The position numbers were made by a program, and so were the translations under genes. A stretch of DNA of 6,994 nucleotides from Anaerozeibacter sp031551775 (GTDB lineage Bacteria; Bacillota; Clostridia; Christensenellales; Aristaeellaceae): NCBI GenBank assembly GCA_031551775.1, contig JAVBND010000048.1:1-6994 (forward strand), given 5' to 3'. The number at the start of each line of letters is the position of its first letter. The first letter of the stretch is position 1. The notes beneath the pieces were generated by a model. The model was not told where the DNA came from. It ran no database searches and worked only from the letters and a program-made list of their open reading frames with translations. This document shows positions 1-5,823 of this stretch, piece after piece.

Positions 1-792
1 CTGCACGCGCTGTTCTCGGTGATGATCAATACGGTGTGGTACTTTGAAAACAATGGCGAGTTCCCCTCGCTGGCATATGAGATCTCCTTCAAGCTGCTGG
101 CGCTGGTCGTGATGGGCGCAGCGACGCTGTTGCTTGACAAGCGGCGCTGGTTCGTGCTGACGATGAGCTGTTTGCTGGTACTGTGCTTCGGTCAGGGACT
201 GACGCTGTGGAACATCGAAAACATGCCGCTGGCGGTCAGCTACAACCTGGCGACCATGGCGGCCAAGATGCCGCCGTACCTGCTGTCGCTGGCCGTGCCG
301 CTGTGGTACGCGGCTTCGCGCAGGAAGCCGTCCGTGGCGGGCTTGGGGTTCGCCATCTCGACCGCAGTCGAATTCCTGATCCTGCTGACGCAGCTCAAAC
401 CGGGCACGCTGTCCGTGATTCCGCGCCAGGGTTTCCTGCTGCTGCTGGGCCTTGGTCTGGTCGCGCTTGTGACATGGCTCAACCTGAAGTACCAGAAGAT
501 CCAGACCGACGGGTTGCTCTCCTCCATTCGCGCAAGCCGGCAGGAGCGCAAAACGCCGGAGCAGACGCTTGACGCGCTGAACCTGACCCCGCGCGAGCAC
601 GAGGTGGCGCAACTGCTGCTGACGGGCGATTCCAACAAGATCATCGCCGCCAAGCTGCACATCTCACAGCCCACGGTGGGTTTTCACACCAAGAACCTGT
701 ACCGCAAGCTGAACATCCAGAGCCGCGCGGAGCTGTTCGCGCTGTTCATCATGCCCGTGCCGGGCGGCGCGCTTGAGGAGGTGGGGGTTTGA
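1..792 (+). CDS. Membrane-anchored LuxR-family transcriptional regulator, 5' partial
   Basis: The frame is open from the first base. The first possible start, a GTG at 19, has no Shine-Dalgarno sequence, so the gene very probably begins before the window. The visible 263 codons show about five hydrophobic segments (roughly residues 29-45, 50-70, 83-104, 112-131 and 143-161), a charged linker, and a C-terminal LuxR/GerE helix-turn-helix at about residues 193-250. The HTH carries the usual signature LTPREHEVAQLLLTG, then SNKIIAAKLHIS, then TVGFHTKNLYRKL. In this architecture a multi-helix membrane part acts as sensor and the cytoplasmic HTH binds DNA; this is known for such families, not shown here. 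Its stop overlaps the start of the next gene, so it is probably co-expressed with, and may regulate, the secreted and membrane proteins downstream. The ligand is unknown. The HTH call is firm; the full length and membrane topology are not. Confidence 0.88.
   Translation: MHALFSVMINTVWYFENNGEFPSLAYEISFKLLALVVMGAATLLLDKRRWFVLTMSCLLVLCFGQGLTLWNIENMPLAVSYNLATMAAKMPPYLLSLAVPLWYAASRRKPSVAGLGFAISTAVEFLILLTQLKPGTLSVIPRQGFLLLLGLGLVALVTWLNLKYQKIQTDGLLSSIRASRQERKTPEQTLDALNLTPREHEVAQLLLTGDSNKIIAAKLHISQPTVGFHTKNLYRKLNIQSRAELFALFIMPVPGGALEEVGV
776..783 (+). promoter_or_regulatory. Ribosome binding site that decides the start of the 792 gene
   Basis: AGGAGGTG is a full-length match to the anti-Shine-Dalgarno sequence. 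It lies inside the last codons of the LuxR gene, 8 bases before the ATG at 792 and only 5 before the TTG at 789. This favours the ATG, which overlaps the upstream TGA by one base (TGATG) and suggests translational coupling. Confidence 0.75.
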
Positions 793-1319
793 TGACGAGA
801 ACCCTGTTGTTCCTGTTGGTTTTGGCGCTTCTGCCCTTGTCGGTGGGGCAAGCGGGAGGGCTGCGGCCCGACCCCATCGACGCGTCCGACTTTACCGTGG
901 ATCTGCCCGGCGGCGCGTTCAACCTGATCACCGACGATCGCGCCGGCCTGGAACGCATCACCGGGCGGGAGATGGAGTTCTATGACGAGTTCCCGGAGCT
1001 CGGGATTGCCTACCACCGGCTGCTGACGGACGCCTTCAACTTCTTCACGGGCACGGACGACGGGTTGATTGAGCAGGTCGATTTTGCGCGGAGCGGCCGG
1101 ACCGCGCGCGGCATCGGATTTGATTCGACGCGGGCGGAGGTATTTGCGGCCTACGGCGAGCCCCAGGGTTGGTTCGACGAGCACGGCTACATCCGCTGCG
1201 AATACGAAACGGTCATTGGCAACGCGTATTGTGAGCTGTTCATCTTGATCAACGCGTCCAAGGACAAAGTAATCGACATTCGCCTCATCGCAAAACGCGA
1301 TCAGCGGCCCGCTTTATAA
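792..1319 (+). CDS. Small secreted protein of unknown function
   Basis: A 175-residue protein with an N-terminal signal peptide: basic residue at 3, hydrophobic core about 5-18, likely cleavage near GQA at 19-21. There is no lipobox cysteine, so it should be secreted rather than lipid-anchored. The C-terminal half (about residues 103-167) shows a pattern of exported Bacillota proteins: a T-x-x-G-I-x-F-x-S-T-x-x-E-V segment, an A-Y-G-E-P turn, then strands ending in KVIDIRLI. This resembles the small beta-rich 'yGeP' domains of the SmpA/OmlA type, but that is a pattern impression, not a search. Cysteines 136 and 147 flank a strand pair and could form a disulphide. The ATG at 792 was chosen over the in-frame TTG at 789 because of ribosome binding site spacing. 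No enzymatic residues are apparent. It sits between the membrane regulator and a membrane protein. Confidence 0.8.
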   Translation: MTRTLLFLLVLALLPLSVGQAGGLRPDPIDASDFTVDLPGGAFNLITDDRAGLERITGREMEFYDEFPELGIAYHRLLTDAFNFFTGTDDGLIEQVDFARSGRTARGIGFDSTRAEVFAAYGEPQGWFDEHGYIRCEYETVIGNAYCELFILINASKDKVIDIRLIAKRDQRPAL

Positions 1320-1373
1320 AGCCGACAGCTGCCGCGCGATGGCGCGAGCGCGTCGCGCGCCCGGAGGCTTTTT
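1318..1373 (+). terminator. GC-rich hairpin with T-run between two co-oriented genes (terminator or attenuator)
   Basis: AAAGCC at 1318-1323 can pair with GGCTTT at 1366-1371, followed by further T (TTTTT at 1369-1373). The enclosed segment is very rich in GCGC and can fold internally, for example GCGCGA/TCGCGC around a GCGCG loop. The structure starts within the stop codon of the 792 gene and ends 21 bases before the GTG of the next gene. It could end transcription, or act as a partial attenuator within one operon. The T-run is short, so strength is uncertain. Confidence 0.5.
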
Positions 1374-1394
1374 GCTTGAGTGAGGTGAGAAGAT

Positions 1395-2192
1395 GTGAAG
1401 GCCGCAAGCGGATACCACAAGGTGGCCAAGGGGGCGATTGGGCTGGCCGCGCTGGGTGCGGGGCTGACCGCATGGGCGCTGCTTAAGCACGGCGAGGACG
1501 CGTTCAATCTGTCCCACCCCGAGCCGTTCACCGCGGTGCGTCTGACGTTTGGCGTGTCGTTTGTCATCGTTGGGGTGATCTGCGCCTGGTATTTCAGGCT
1601 TTGCGCAAAGGAAGCGGAAAAGCTGGCCAGTGGGGAGAAGGCGCTGGCGCAGTGGACGCTCACGCTGACCGAGCACCAGGCGTTCGCTGCCGAAGTGTAC
1701 GAGCGCGAACATGGCGCGAACGCGGGCGCGCTGATGGCGGTTGGCATACTGCTTGGGTTGGCGCTGCTGATGCAGCTGATCATACAGCTCGACTGGGGCA
1801 CGTTTTCGCTGGTCGTGCTTGGGATACTGGCCATATGGGGCATCACGGGGTTCGTCATGCCCAGGTGGACGCGGCTGCGCATGCTGCGCCAGGACCCGGC
1901 GAGCGCGGATGTAGGGCTTCGGATGGGCCATGTTCTGGGCGCGCACGCCGTATGGGCGGACGTGGAGTGGGTGAAGCTTAAGCGCGGCGAGGCCGTACAC
2001 ATCATGACGATCCGGCATCGGCAGCGCATGTGGGCGCATCGGACGGGAATCCTGCCGGTCTATCGGCAGACCTACCACTACACAGCCTATGTCCCGGTGC
2101 CGCTGAACCGGTACGCCGAGGCTGTGGAGGTGGCGCGCCAGATCGCCGAGGCGCACGGGGCGGAGCTGAACATGGAGGGAGAAGAGCGATGA
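1395..2192 (+). CDS. Four-helix integral membrane protein of unknown function
   Basis: A 265-residue protein starting at a GTG, supported by GAGGTGA at 1382-1388 with a 6-base spacer. Four hydrophobic segments are visible at about residues 12-30, 45-67, 111-131 and 135-155, arranged as two hairpins separated by a charged loop (68-110). A soluble C-terminal part (about 157-265) follows, rich in Arg, His and Trp. It contains a strand-like stretch, a VPVPL segment (residues about 234-238) and a final amphipathic helix. That layout recalls small PH-like or YcxB-like membrane-tethered domains, but no family can be named with confidence. The positive charges after helix 4 suggest a cytoplasmic C-terminus. 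The stop overlaps the start of the next secreted-protein gene by 4 bases (ATGA), so the two are translated together. No transporter or enzyme motif was seen. Confidence 0.82.
   Translation: MKAASGYHKVAKGAIGLAALGAGLTAWALLKHGEDAFNLSHPEPFTAVRLTFGVSFVIVGVICAWYFRLCAKEAEKLASGEKALAQWTLTLTEHQAFAAEVYEREHGANAGALMAVGILLGLALLMQLIIQLDWGTFSLVVLGILAIWGITGFVMPRWTRLRMLRQDPASADVGLRMGHVLGAHAVWADVEWVKLKRGEAVHIMTIRHRQRMWAHRTGILPVYRQTYHYTAYVPVPLNRYAEAVEVARQIAEAHGAELNMEGEER
2174..2179 (+). promoter_or_regulatory. Ribosome binding site for the 2189 gene
   Basis: GGAGGG lies within the end of the membrane-protein gene, 9 bases before the ATG at 2189. It fixes that ATG as the start, although the reading frame stays open further upstream; that extension would lie entirely inside the previous gene and would bury the signal peptide. 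Confidence 0.65.
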
Positions 2193-2671
2193 AGCGGATA
2201 TTGTGGGTACTGATGCTGTTGCTGCTGTTCTCGATGCCCGCATTGGCGCAGGGCGAGCTGGTGCCGCTGCCCGGACCGCCGATGGAGGACGCCACGTGGG
2301 GGCAATTGCTGTGGGGGTCCTGGTGCGAGGATCCGATGGTGGGCTCGGGCTACGGCGAGCGTTGGCTGTTCACGCGGGAGGAGCTGTACATCATCCCGAG
2401 CCAGTACGGCGAAGGAGACGGCGGGGTGTCGATCTCGATGTGGTCGGTGGCGGACGGGCAACTGTACGCCGGTCCCCGGGACTGCACGACGCCCTTTGAG
2501 CTGGCGGGTCCCTACGAGGTGGGGGAGGACGAGTCGCCATACGCGCCCAAGATCTTAATTGGCGGCAGGGTATTCTACCAGTATTCGCCTGATCCCGCGT
2601 TCTTCGAGGACCTGGCCGACTACGGCATCGAGATTGAGTTTTCCGTGGGTTCGCCCAAGGCATTGGACTGA
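2189..2671 (+). CDS. Small secreted protein, lipocalin-like pattern, unknown function
   Basis: A 160-residue protein with a textbook signal peptide: KR at 2-3, a leucine-rich core, and cleavage after ALA at residue 20 leaving Gln21. The mature part is acidic and rich in aromatic and glycine residues. An early L-x-G-x-W motif (LLWGSW, residues 40-45) is followed by alternating strand-like segments (WLFTREELYII, VSISMWSV, QLYAG, ILIGGRVFYQY). This spacing is reminiscent of small lipocalin/calycin-like barrels that begin with a G-x-W motif; it is inference from pattern only. Cysteines 46 and 99 could form a disulphide. The gene overlaps its upstream neighbour by 4 bases and is followed after 18 bases by a large secreted protein, so it belongs to the same transcription unit. 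No active-site signature is visible. Confidence 0.8.
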   Translation: MKRILWVLMLLLLFSMPALAQGELVPLPGPPMEDATWGQLLWGSWCEDPMVGSGYGERWLFTREELYIIPSQYGEGDGGVSISMWSVADGQLYAGPRDCTTPFELAGPYEVGEDESPYAPKILIGGRVFYQYSPDPAFFEDLADYGIEIEFSVGSPKALD

Positions 2672-2689
2672 CGAAAGTGAGGCTGCTTG

Positions 2690-4567
2690 ATGATGAAGAG
2701 GATGCTTTGCATTTTGGTGTTGTTTGCAATCTTGACGGCGCCCCTCGGCGCGACGGCGCAGGCCAACTGGTGGAATGATATCGGCCCGTCTGCAAAGACG
2801 CAAACGCCGGAACCCACGCCGGAACCCACCAAGGCGCCCAAGCTGGACTTGGGCAGCCTGTTTGGCGGGCTGATGGGCGCGGACAAGACGGAACCGGACC
2901 CCACCGGGGAACCGGAACCCATCGAGGAACCCGATCCGGAAGTGACGGTTGAGCCGGGCGCGGAGGATGAACCGGGTATGCTCGACGGCGACCTGGTGCC
3001 CGAGGACAACCACGAGCACACCGATGACGACATCGACCGCGCGTTCTGGGAAAACGTGCTGTTTGGCTTGGAAGTGGGCGATATCACCGCGAGGCCGTAT
3101 GGCGGCGCGGTGGAGTACGCGAGGATCGGCAAATGGAACGTCGGCTATGGCGTCTGCGATGACCACTACTGCATCTATGGGTGGAACGGCTATACACAGG
3201 AATACCGCATCCTGGCCGAGACCGTCGTGTCGGAATTTGTGACCACCAAGGATGGATTCGCATACTACGGCGAGGTGAAATCTGGCAAGTTCGGCTGGAT
3301 GTTCCGCGACCCGGACGAAGCGACGCCCGTCAGCCTGGGCCTGAACGAGCTGAACAGTGTGTTCTGGTCGGATGAGACCTATTTCTATTACTTTGAGTAT
3401 GGCAGCGGCACCGCCGTGACCTACTACCGCATGGAGCACGACGGCAAGAACAAAAAGAAGCTGGGCAAGCTGAACGGCCGCGCCGTGGCGCAGATGATGG
3501 ACGACGGCGCCGCGGTGGTGTTCAATACCGGCAAGAACCGGGTGCAGTTGTGGAAGGACGGCGAGCATACGACCATCTACGATCCGAAGGACGAGATCTT
3601 AAACGTGATCTCCACCGGCCAGTCGATCTGGGTGGACCACCGGGACTACTTCGGGCGGCTCAACATCGAAAAGGGCGAGATTGATTTTCGGTTCGATGGC
3701 ACGCTTCGCAGTTATGCCATGACCCATGACCAGGTGTTTGCCATCGTGGATGATGGCGCGATGCGGCTGGATGTGCGCATGCTGAACGATCTGTATCAGG
3801 CCTACGCGGTGGTTGGCCAGATGTATGCCCAAGACGGGCTGACGATCGAAATCAGGCCGGGCGGTGTGAACAGCCTCGTCGTCTGGGGGCCGAGGGAGAG
3901 CCTGGAGTTCTACACGCCCTATCCCGACCAGTTCCTGCCCTACGGTTTCTACGACATGGAGACCGCCAAGGCGAACGGCTTCGTGGGCTGGGTGGGCTAC
4001 GACGGCGATCCGGGAGACATCCCCGCGGGCGAATGGCGCGCGCCGGATATTACCCAAGAGGGGAGCGGCGCTGCCCCCGCTGACGACACGGGCGATGCGC
4101 CTTATGCCGGCGGTGGACAGGTGGAGCGCCGCGTCCCGGACGGCCTCATGCTGAGTGACGAGGCCGCGGTGCTTCAGGAGGCGGAGCAGTACGGCATTAC
4201 CGTCACCCATGAGGACGGGGTGTACGCCTACCGCATGGACGAGGATGCGCATCAGGCGTTGCTCGGCGCGTGGAAGGCGAATCTCAATACAATGCTCGGC
4301 AATCTGATGACCCTGGGCGACAGCGGTTCCGTGACCGCCTTTACGGCGAGCGATGACTTTGGCGCCATCACGCTCAAGGTGGACAGCGCCCGGTTCAGCG
4401 AGGACATGTCCACTTTGATCACGCTGGCCCTGCTATCGAGTTCCGCGCCCGCCTACCAGGCGCTGCTCAGCGGGGACGAGAACCCCAAGACGGCAATCCG
4501 CATCGTGGACGCCAAGACCGGCAACCAGCTTGCCAACCTGACGGCGCCGGACGATTTTGCGAGCTAA
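2690..4567 (+). CDS. Large secreted protein: proline-rich linker, DUF5050-like beta-propeller, C-terminal domain
   Basis: A 625-residue exported protein. The start is the first of two ATGs, 7 bases after GTGAGG (2677-2682); an in-frame TTG at 2687 is less likely. A signal peptide covers residues 1 to about 25 (cleavage near ATA or AQA). Next come a TPEPTPEP linker (39-46), a second Pro/Glu/Asp-rich stretch (68-95) and a short acidic, His-containing piece (105-116). Residues about 140-410 show repeated aromatic strand pairs of the type FYYFEY...YYRMEHDGKNKKKL, close to the 'ly.m..dG...k.l' repeats of DUF5050 propellers. A second, Gly/Ala/Asp-rich linker lies near 455-478. The C-terminal 482-625 domain begins with a helix and EQYGITVTHEDGVYAYRM and ends with a DAKTGNQLANL segment; similar tails occur in other secreted Clostridia proteins as I remember them. 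It is probably a cell-surface or extracellular binding protein. It is the last gene of the run. Confidence 0.85.
   Translation: MMKRMLCILVLFAILTAPLGATAQANWWNDIGPSAKTQTPEPTPEPTKAPKLDLGSLFGGLMGADKTEPDPTGEPEPIEEPDPEVTVEPGAEDEPGMLDGDLVPEDNHEHTDDDIDRAFWENVLFGLEVGDITARPYGGAVEYARIGKWNVGYGVCDDHYCIYGWNGYTQEYRILAETVVSEFVTTKDGFAYYGEVKSGKFGWMFRDPDEATPVSLGLNELNSVFWSDETYFYYFEYGSGTAVTYYRMEHDGKNKKKLGKLNGRAVAQMMDDGAAVVFNTGKNRVQLWKDGEHTTIYDPKDEILNVISTGQSIWVDHRDYFGRLNIEKGEIDFRFDGTLRSYAMTHDQVFAIVDDGAMRLDVRMLNDLYQAYAVVGQMYAQDGLTIEIRPGGVNSLVVWGPRESLEFYTPYPDQFLPYGFYDMETAKANGFVGWVGYDGDPGDIPAGEWRAPDITQEGSGAAPADDTGDAPYAGGGQVERRVPDGLMLSDEAAVLQEAEQYGITVTHEDGVYAYRMDEDAHQALLGAWKANLNTMLGNLMTLGDSGSVTAFTASDDFGAITLKVDSARFSEDMSTLITLALLSSSAPAYQALLSGDENPKTAIRIVDAKTGNQLANLTAPDDFAS
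2804..2827 (+). repeat. Two tandem 12-base units encoding TPEP-TPEP
   Basis: ACGCCGGAACCC occurs twice in succession (2804-2815 and 2816-2827), encoding the proline-rich linker just after the signal peptide of the large secreted protein. Identity at third codon positions suggests a recent duplication or slippage. Imperfect GAACC-type repeats continue to about 2945. Confidence 0.8.
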
Positions 4568-4642
4568 CCGCCCAACCGTGTATCTTTGGAGAAGCGGATC
4601 GCTTTGAGGCGCGGACAAACGCCGAGCCAACCGTGAGAAGCA

Positions 4643-4687
4643 GAAGGCCACACCCAAGCGCCGGTCCATCGGCGGGGTGTGGCCTTC
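4643..4687. terminator. Strong hairpin between convergent genes, possible bidirectional terminator
   Basis: GAAGGCCACACCC (4643-4655) pairs perfectly over 13 bp with GGGTGTGGCCTTC (4675-4687). The 19-base loop holds a smaller GCCG/CGGC pair (4660-4663 with 4670-4673). It lies 75 bases after the stop of the large secreted protein and 13 bases beyond the stop of the minus-strand GyrI-like gene. This position fits a shared transcription end. Neither side has a real T-run, so intrinsic termination is uncertain; it may instead be an mRNA 3' end barrier. Nothing else was seen in 4568-4642 apart from a 9-base direct repeat (CCAACCGTG at 4572 and 4627). Confidence 0.55.
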
Positions 4688-4700
4688 AGCATGGACCTGA

Positions 4701-5150
4701 TTACGCCTTTTTGACGATCGGCAACCAGACTTCGTACTTCATGTCCGTTGGGCTGTCGTTCAGGTACACCTCAATGTCCGGCGCGTCGTCCCACTCGTAG
4801 CCCGATGTGGGCAGCCATTCGGCAAAGACGCGCTGCTGCAGCTGTTGGATGGAACCGGGCATGCCCGCGCCGGTGAACACCGCCCAGGTGCAACCGGGCA
4901 CGACGCACGCGTGCATGCCCTCCGGCGCGAGCCTGTCGGTGGCGGCGGCGATGTAGTAATAGCTGCCCTCGCCGTCGCCCTTGCAGTCGCTGACGCCCAG
5001 CAGGCCCATCGGCTCGGCGTTCATCAGACTCAGAATTTGTGCGATCTGGCCGCTTTGCCCGGCCGATGCCCAGAACGCGGGCACATGCGAGAAACTGTCG
5101 GCGATCTGCGCCTCGCTCACCTTGAAATCCCCGTCTGTCAGTTGATGCAC
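4701..5150 (-). CDS. GyrI-like (AraC effector-binding) domain protein, possibly truncated
   Basis: About 149 residues from a GTG at 5150. The protein matches the effector-binding half of AraC-type regulators: VPAFW (23-27), YYYIAAATD (64-72), PEGM (76-79), TWAVF (88-92), EWLPTSGYEW..APDIEVY (111-129) and a final YEVWLPIVKK (139-148). In this fold a groove binds drug-like or cationic ligands, and conserved glutamates such as E127 and E140 are typical. The AraC HTH is absent, and the usual first strand before the 'IP.FW' element looks short or missing. There is no convincing ribosome binding site before the GTG; an alternative GTG at 5120 has only a weak GGGGA upstream. The frame is open back to the arr stop, 18 bases away, and is the same frame as arr. 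It may be translated by reinitiation after arr, acting as a ligand-binding partner, or be the remnant of a regulator. The domain assignment is firm; functional status is not. Confidence 0.8.
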   Translation of the reverse strand: MHQLTDGDFKVSEAQIADSFSHVPAFWASAGQSGQIAQILSLMNAEPMGLLGVSDCKGDGEGSYYYIAAATDRLAPEGMHACVVPGCTWAVFTGAGMPGSIQQLQQRVFAEWLPTSGYEWDDAPDIEVYLNDSPTDMKYEVWLPIVKKA

Positions 5151-5168
5151 GATTGTGCGAGGGTGCGC

Positions 5169-5648
5169 TCAGTCGTTGATCGCCTCGATGCCCTGCCGCT
5201 TGAGTTTTTCGAGGGAATCGCGCATGTTCTTGCGTACCTCCGGTGTGTGGCCTGCCCAGCCTGTCACTTCGCCTACGATGCGCAGCGGCTTGCGGGTGCG
5301 GTAGGATCGGGTTATGTTGCCGGGGAACTTCTGGTTTGTCAGGTTTGGATCGTCCTCGAACGCGCCGGTGGGTTCCACCCGATAGATGCGGCCGGGGCCG
5401 TCGCCCTGCGCCAGTTCCGCGCCCCAAACGGCGGCGTCCATGGTCGCGGACATGTACACGAAGTTGGCCTTTTCTCCCTGGCCGTAGTTCGAGCGATGGC
5501 CGGGTTCGAGCAGGTCACCGGGTTTCAGATCGGCTTTTGTGCCGTGATAGAAAGGGCCGTGATCATCGCCGGCCCCGCGCGTGGGGGTTTCCGGCGCGGC
5601 ATGCGTGTGGCCGTGTTCAGCCTGCGCGCAAAGCATTTTCATGTTCAT
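5169..5648 (-). CDS. arr: NAD+-rifampin ADP-ribosyltransferase
   Basis: A 159-residue cytoplasmic enzyme that transfers ADP-ribose from NAD+ to rifamycins and so inactivates them. The Arr family signature is nearly complete: FYHGTKADLKPGDLLEPG (33-50), RSNYG, FVYMSATMDAAVWGAELA (63-80), RIYRVEPTGAFEDDPN (87-102), KFPGNITRSYR (107-117) and PLRIVGEV (121-128). The residues described for the mycobacterial enzyme (His19, Tyr49, Asp84) align at a constant offset of 16 with His35, Tyr65 and Asp100, so activity is expected. The protein has about 16 extra N-terminal residues rich in His and Ala. The start at 5648 is set by GGGAGG with a 7-base spacer; a reading-frame extension upstream to 5681 would overlap the promoter. 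It is the first gene after a strong promoter and is followed by a GyrI-like ORF. The family usually gives rifampicin resistance; actual resistance here is inference. Confidence 0.95.
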   Translation of the reverse strand: MNMKMLCAQAEHGHTHAAPETPTRGAGDDHGPFYHGTKADLKPGDLLEPGHRSNYGQGEKANFVYMSATMDAAVWGAELAQGDGPGRIYRVEPTGAFEDDPNLTNQKFPGNITRSYRTRKPLRIVGEVTGWAGHTPEVRKNMRDSLEKLKRQGIEAIND

Positions 5649-5655
5649 GGGCAAA

Positions 5656-5661
5656 CCTCCC
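5656..5661 (-). promoter_or_regulatory. Ribosome binding site of arr
   Basis: Read on the minus strand, GGGAGG precedes the ATG at 5648 by 7 bases. This sets the arr start and excludes the longer frame beginning near 5681. Confidence 0.8.
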
Positions 5662-5680
5662 GAGCAACGATTCTGAACCA

Positions 5681-5709
5681 ATTATGATCCGGATTCAGAG
5701 GAATGTCAA
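5681..5709 (-). promoter_or_regulatory. Near-consensus sigma-70/sigma-A type promoter of arr
   Basis: On the minus strand a perfect -35 TTGACA (5709-5704) is followed after exactly 17 bases by CATAAT (5686-5681), one mismatch from TATAAT. Transcription would start near 5674, giving a short leader before the arr ribosome binding site. An imperfect dyad, TCTGAACC/GG-A-TTCAGA (5672-5699), covers the -10 and start region and could be an operator. Confidence 0.8.
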
Positions 5710-5779
5710 CAGGTCCAAAGCGCATTGCGCGGTAAGCTTTTATGATGGTGTTTGCGTCCGATTCTGTGCAAACTCCCCC

Positions 5780-5788
5780 TTTTTTTTT
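5780..5788 (+). repeat. T9 homopolymer in the divergent intergenic region
   Basis: Nine T residues follow CCCCC. They lie just upstream of the -35 position proposed for the phosphoesterase promoter, where AT-rich UP elements act. There is no stem before them, so this is not a terminator. Homopolymers of this length can vary in copy number by slippage. Confidence 0.5.
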
Positions 5789-5794
5789 GCAAGG

Positions 5795-5823
5795 TGGGCT
5801 TTTTTATTGCGTTGTGCTAAAAT
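5795..5823 (+). promoter_or_regulatory. Candidate promoter of the metallophosphoesterase gene, extended -10
   Basis: TGCTAAAAT at 5815-5823 combines an extended -10 TG with TAAAAT. A poor -35 (TGGGCT, 5795-5800) sits 17 bases upstream, which is tolerable with an extended -10. A T9 tract precedes it. The start of transcription would be near 5830, about 12 bases before the AGGAGG ribosome binding site. Confidence 0.55.

Noticed and set aside
1314..2243. Long minus-strand open frame (309 codons) opposite the membrane protein
   Set aside because: It is antisense to a convincing membrane gene; the product is Arg/Pro/His-rich without motifs. High GC explains the lack of stops.
2555..3568. Long minus-strand open frame (337 codons) opposite the large secreted protein
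   Set aside because: It lies wholly antisense to a gene with signal peptide, RBS and domain structure. Its translation is rich in His, Val and Arg with no domain pattern, as expected from high-GC antisense frames.
4701..5648. TGA read as a sense codon, making one Arr-GyrI protein
   Set aside because: The LuxR, membrane-protein and small secreted genes in the same window also end in TGA at sensible places with overlapping downstream starts, so general recoding is excluded. Local readthrough is kept only as one hypothesis.
4845..5687. 280-codon + strand frame across arr and the GyrI-like ORF
   Set aside because: Arr and GyrI-like homology on the minus strand is unambiguous; the + frame has no RBS and no recognisable domain.
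5681..5709. MerR/BmrR-type promoter with long spacer, suggested by the GyrI-like domain
   Set aside because: The -35/-10 spacing is 17 bases, not the 19-20 typical of MerR-regulated promoters, and no MerR HTH is present.
5775..5805. Intrinsic terminator made of CCCCC, T9, GGTGGG and T6
   Set aside because: The C-run and the GGTGGG do not pair well, and no + strand gene lies upstream to be terminated.
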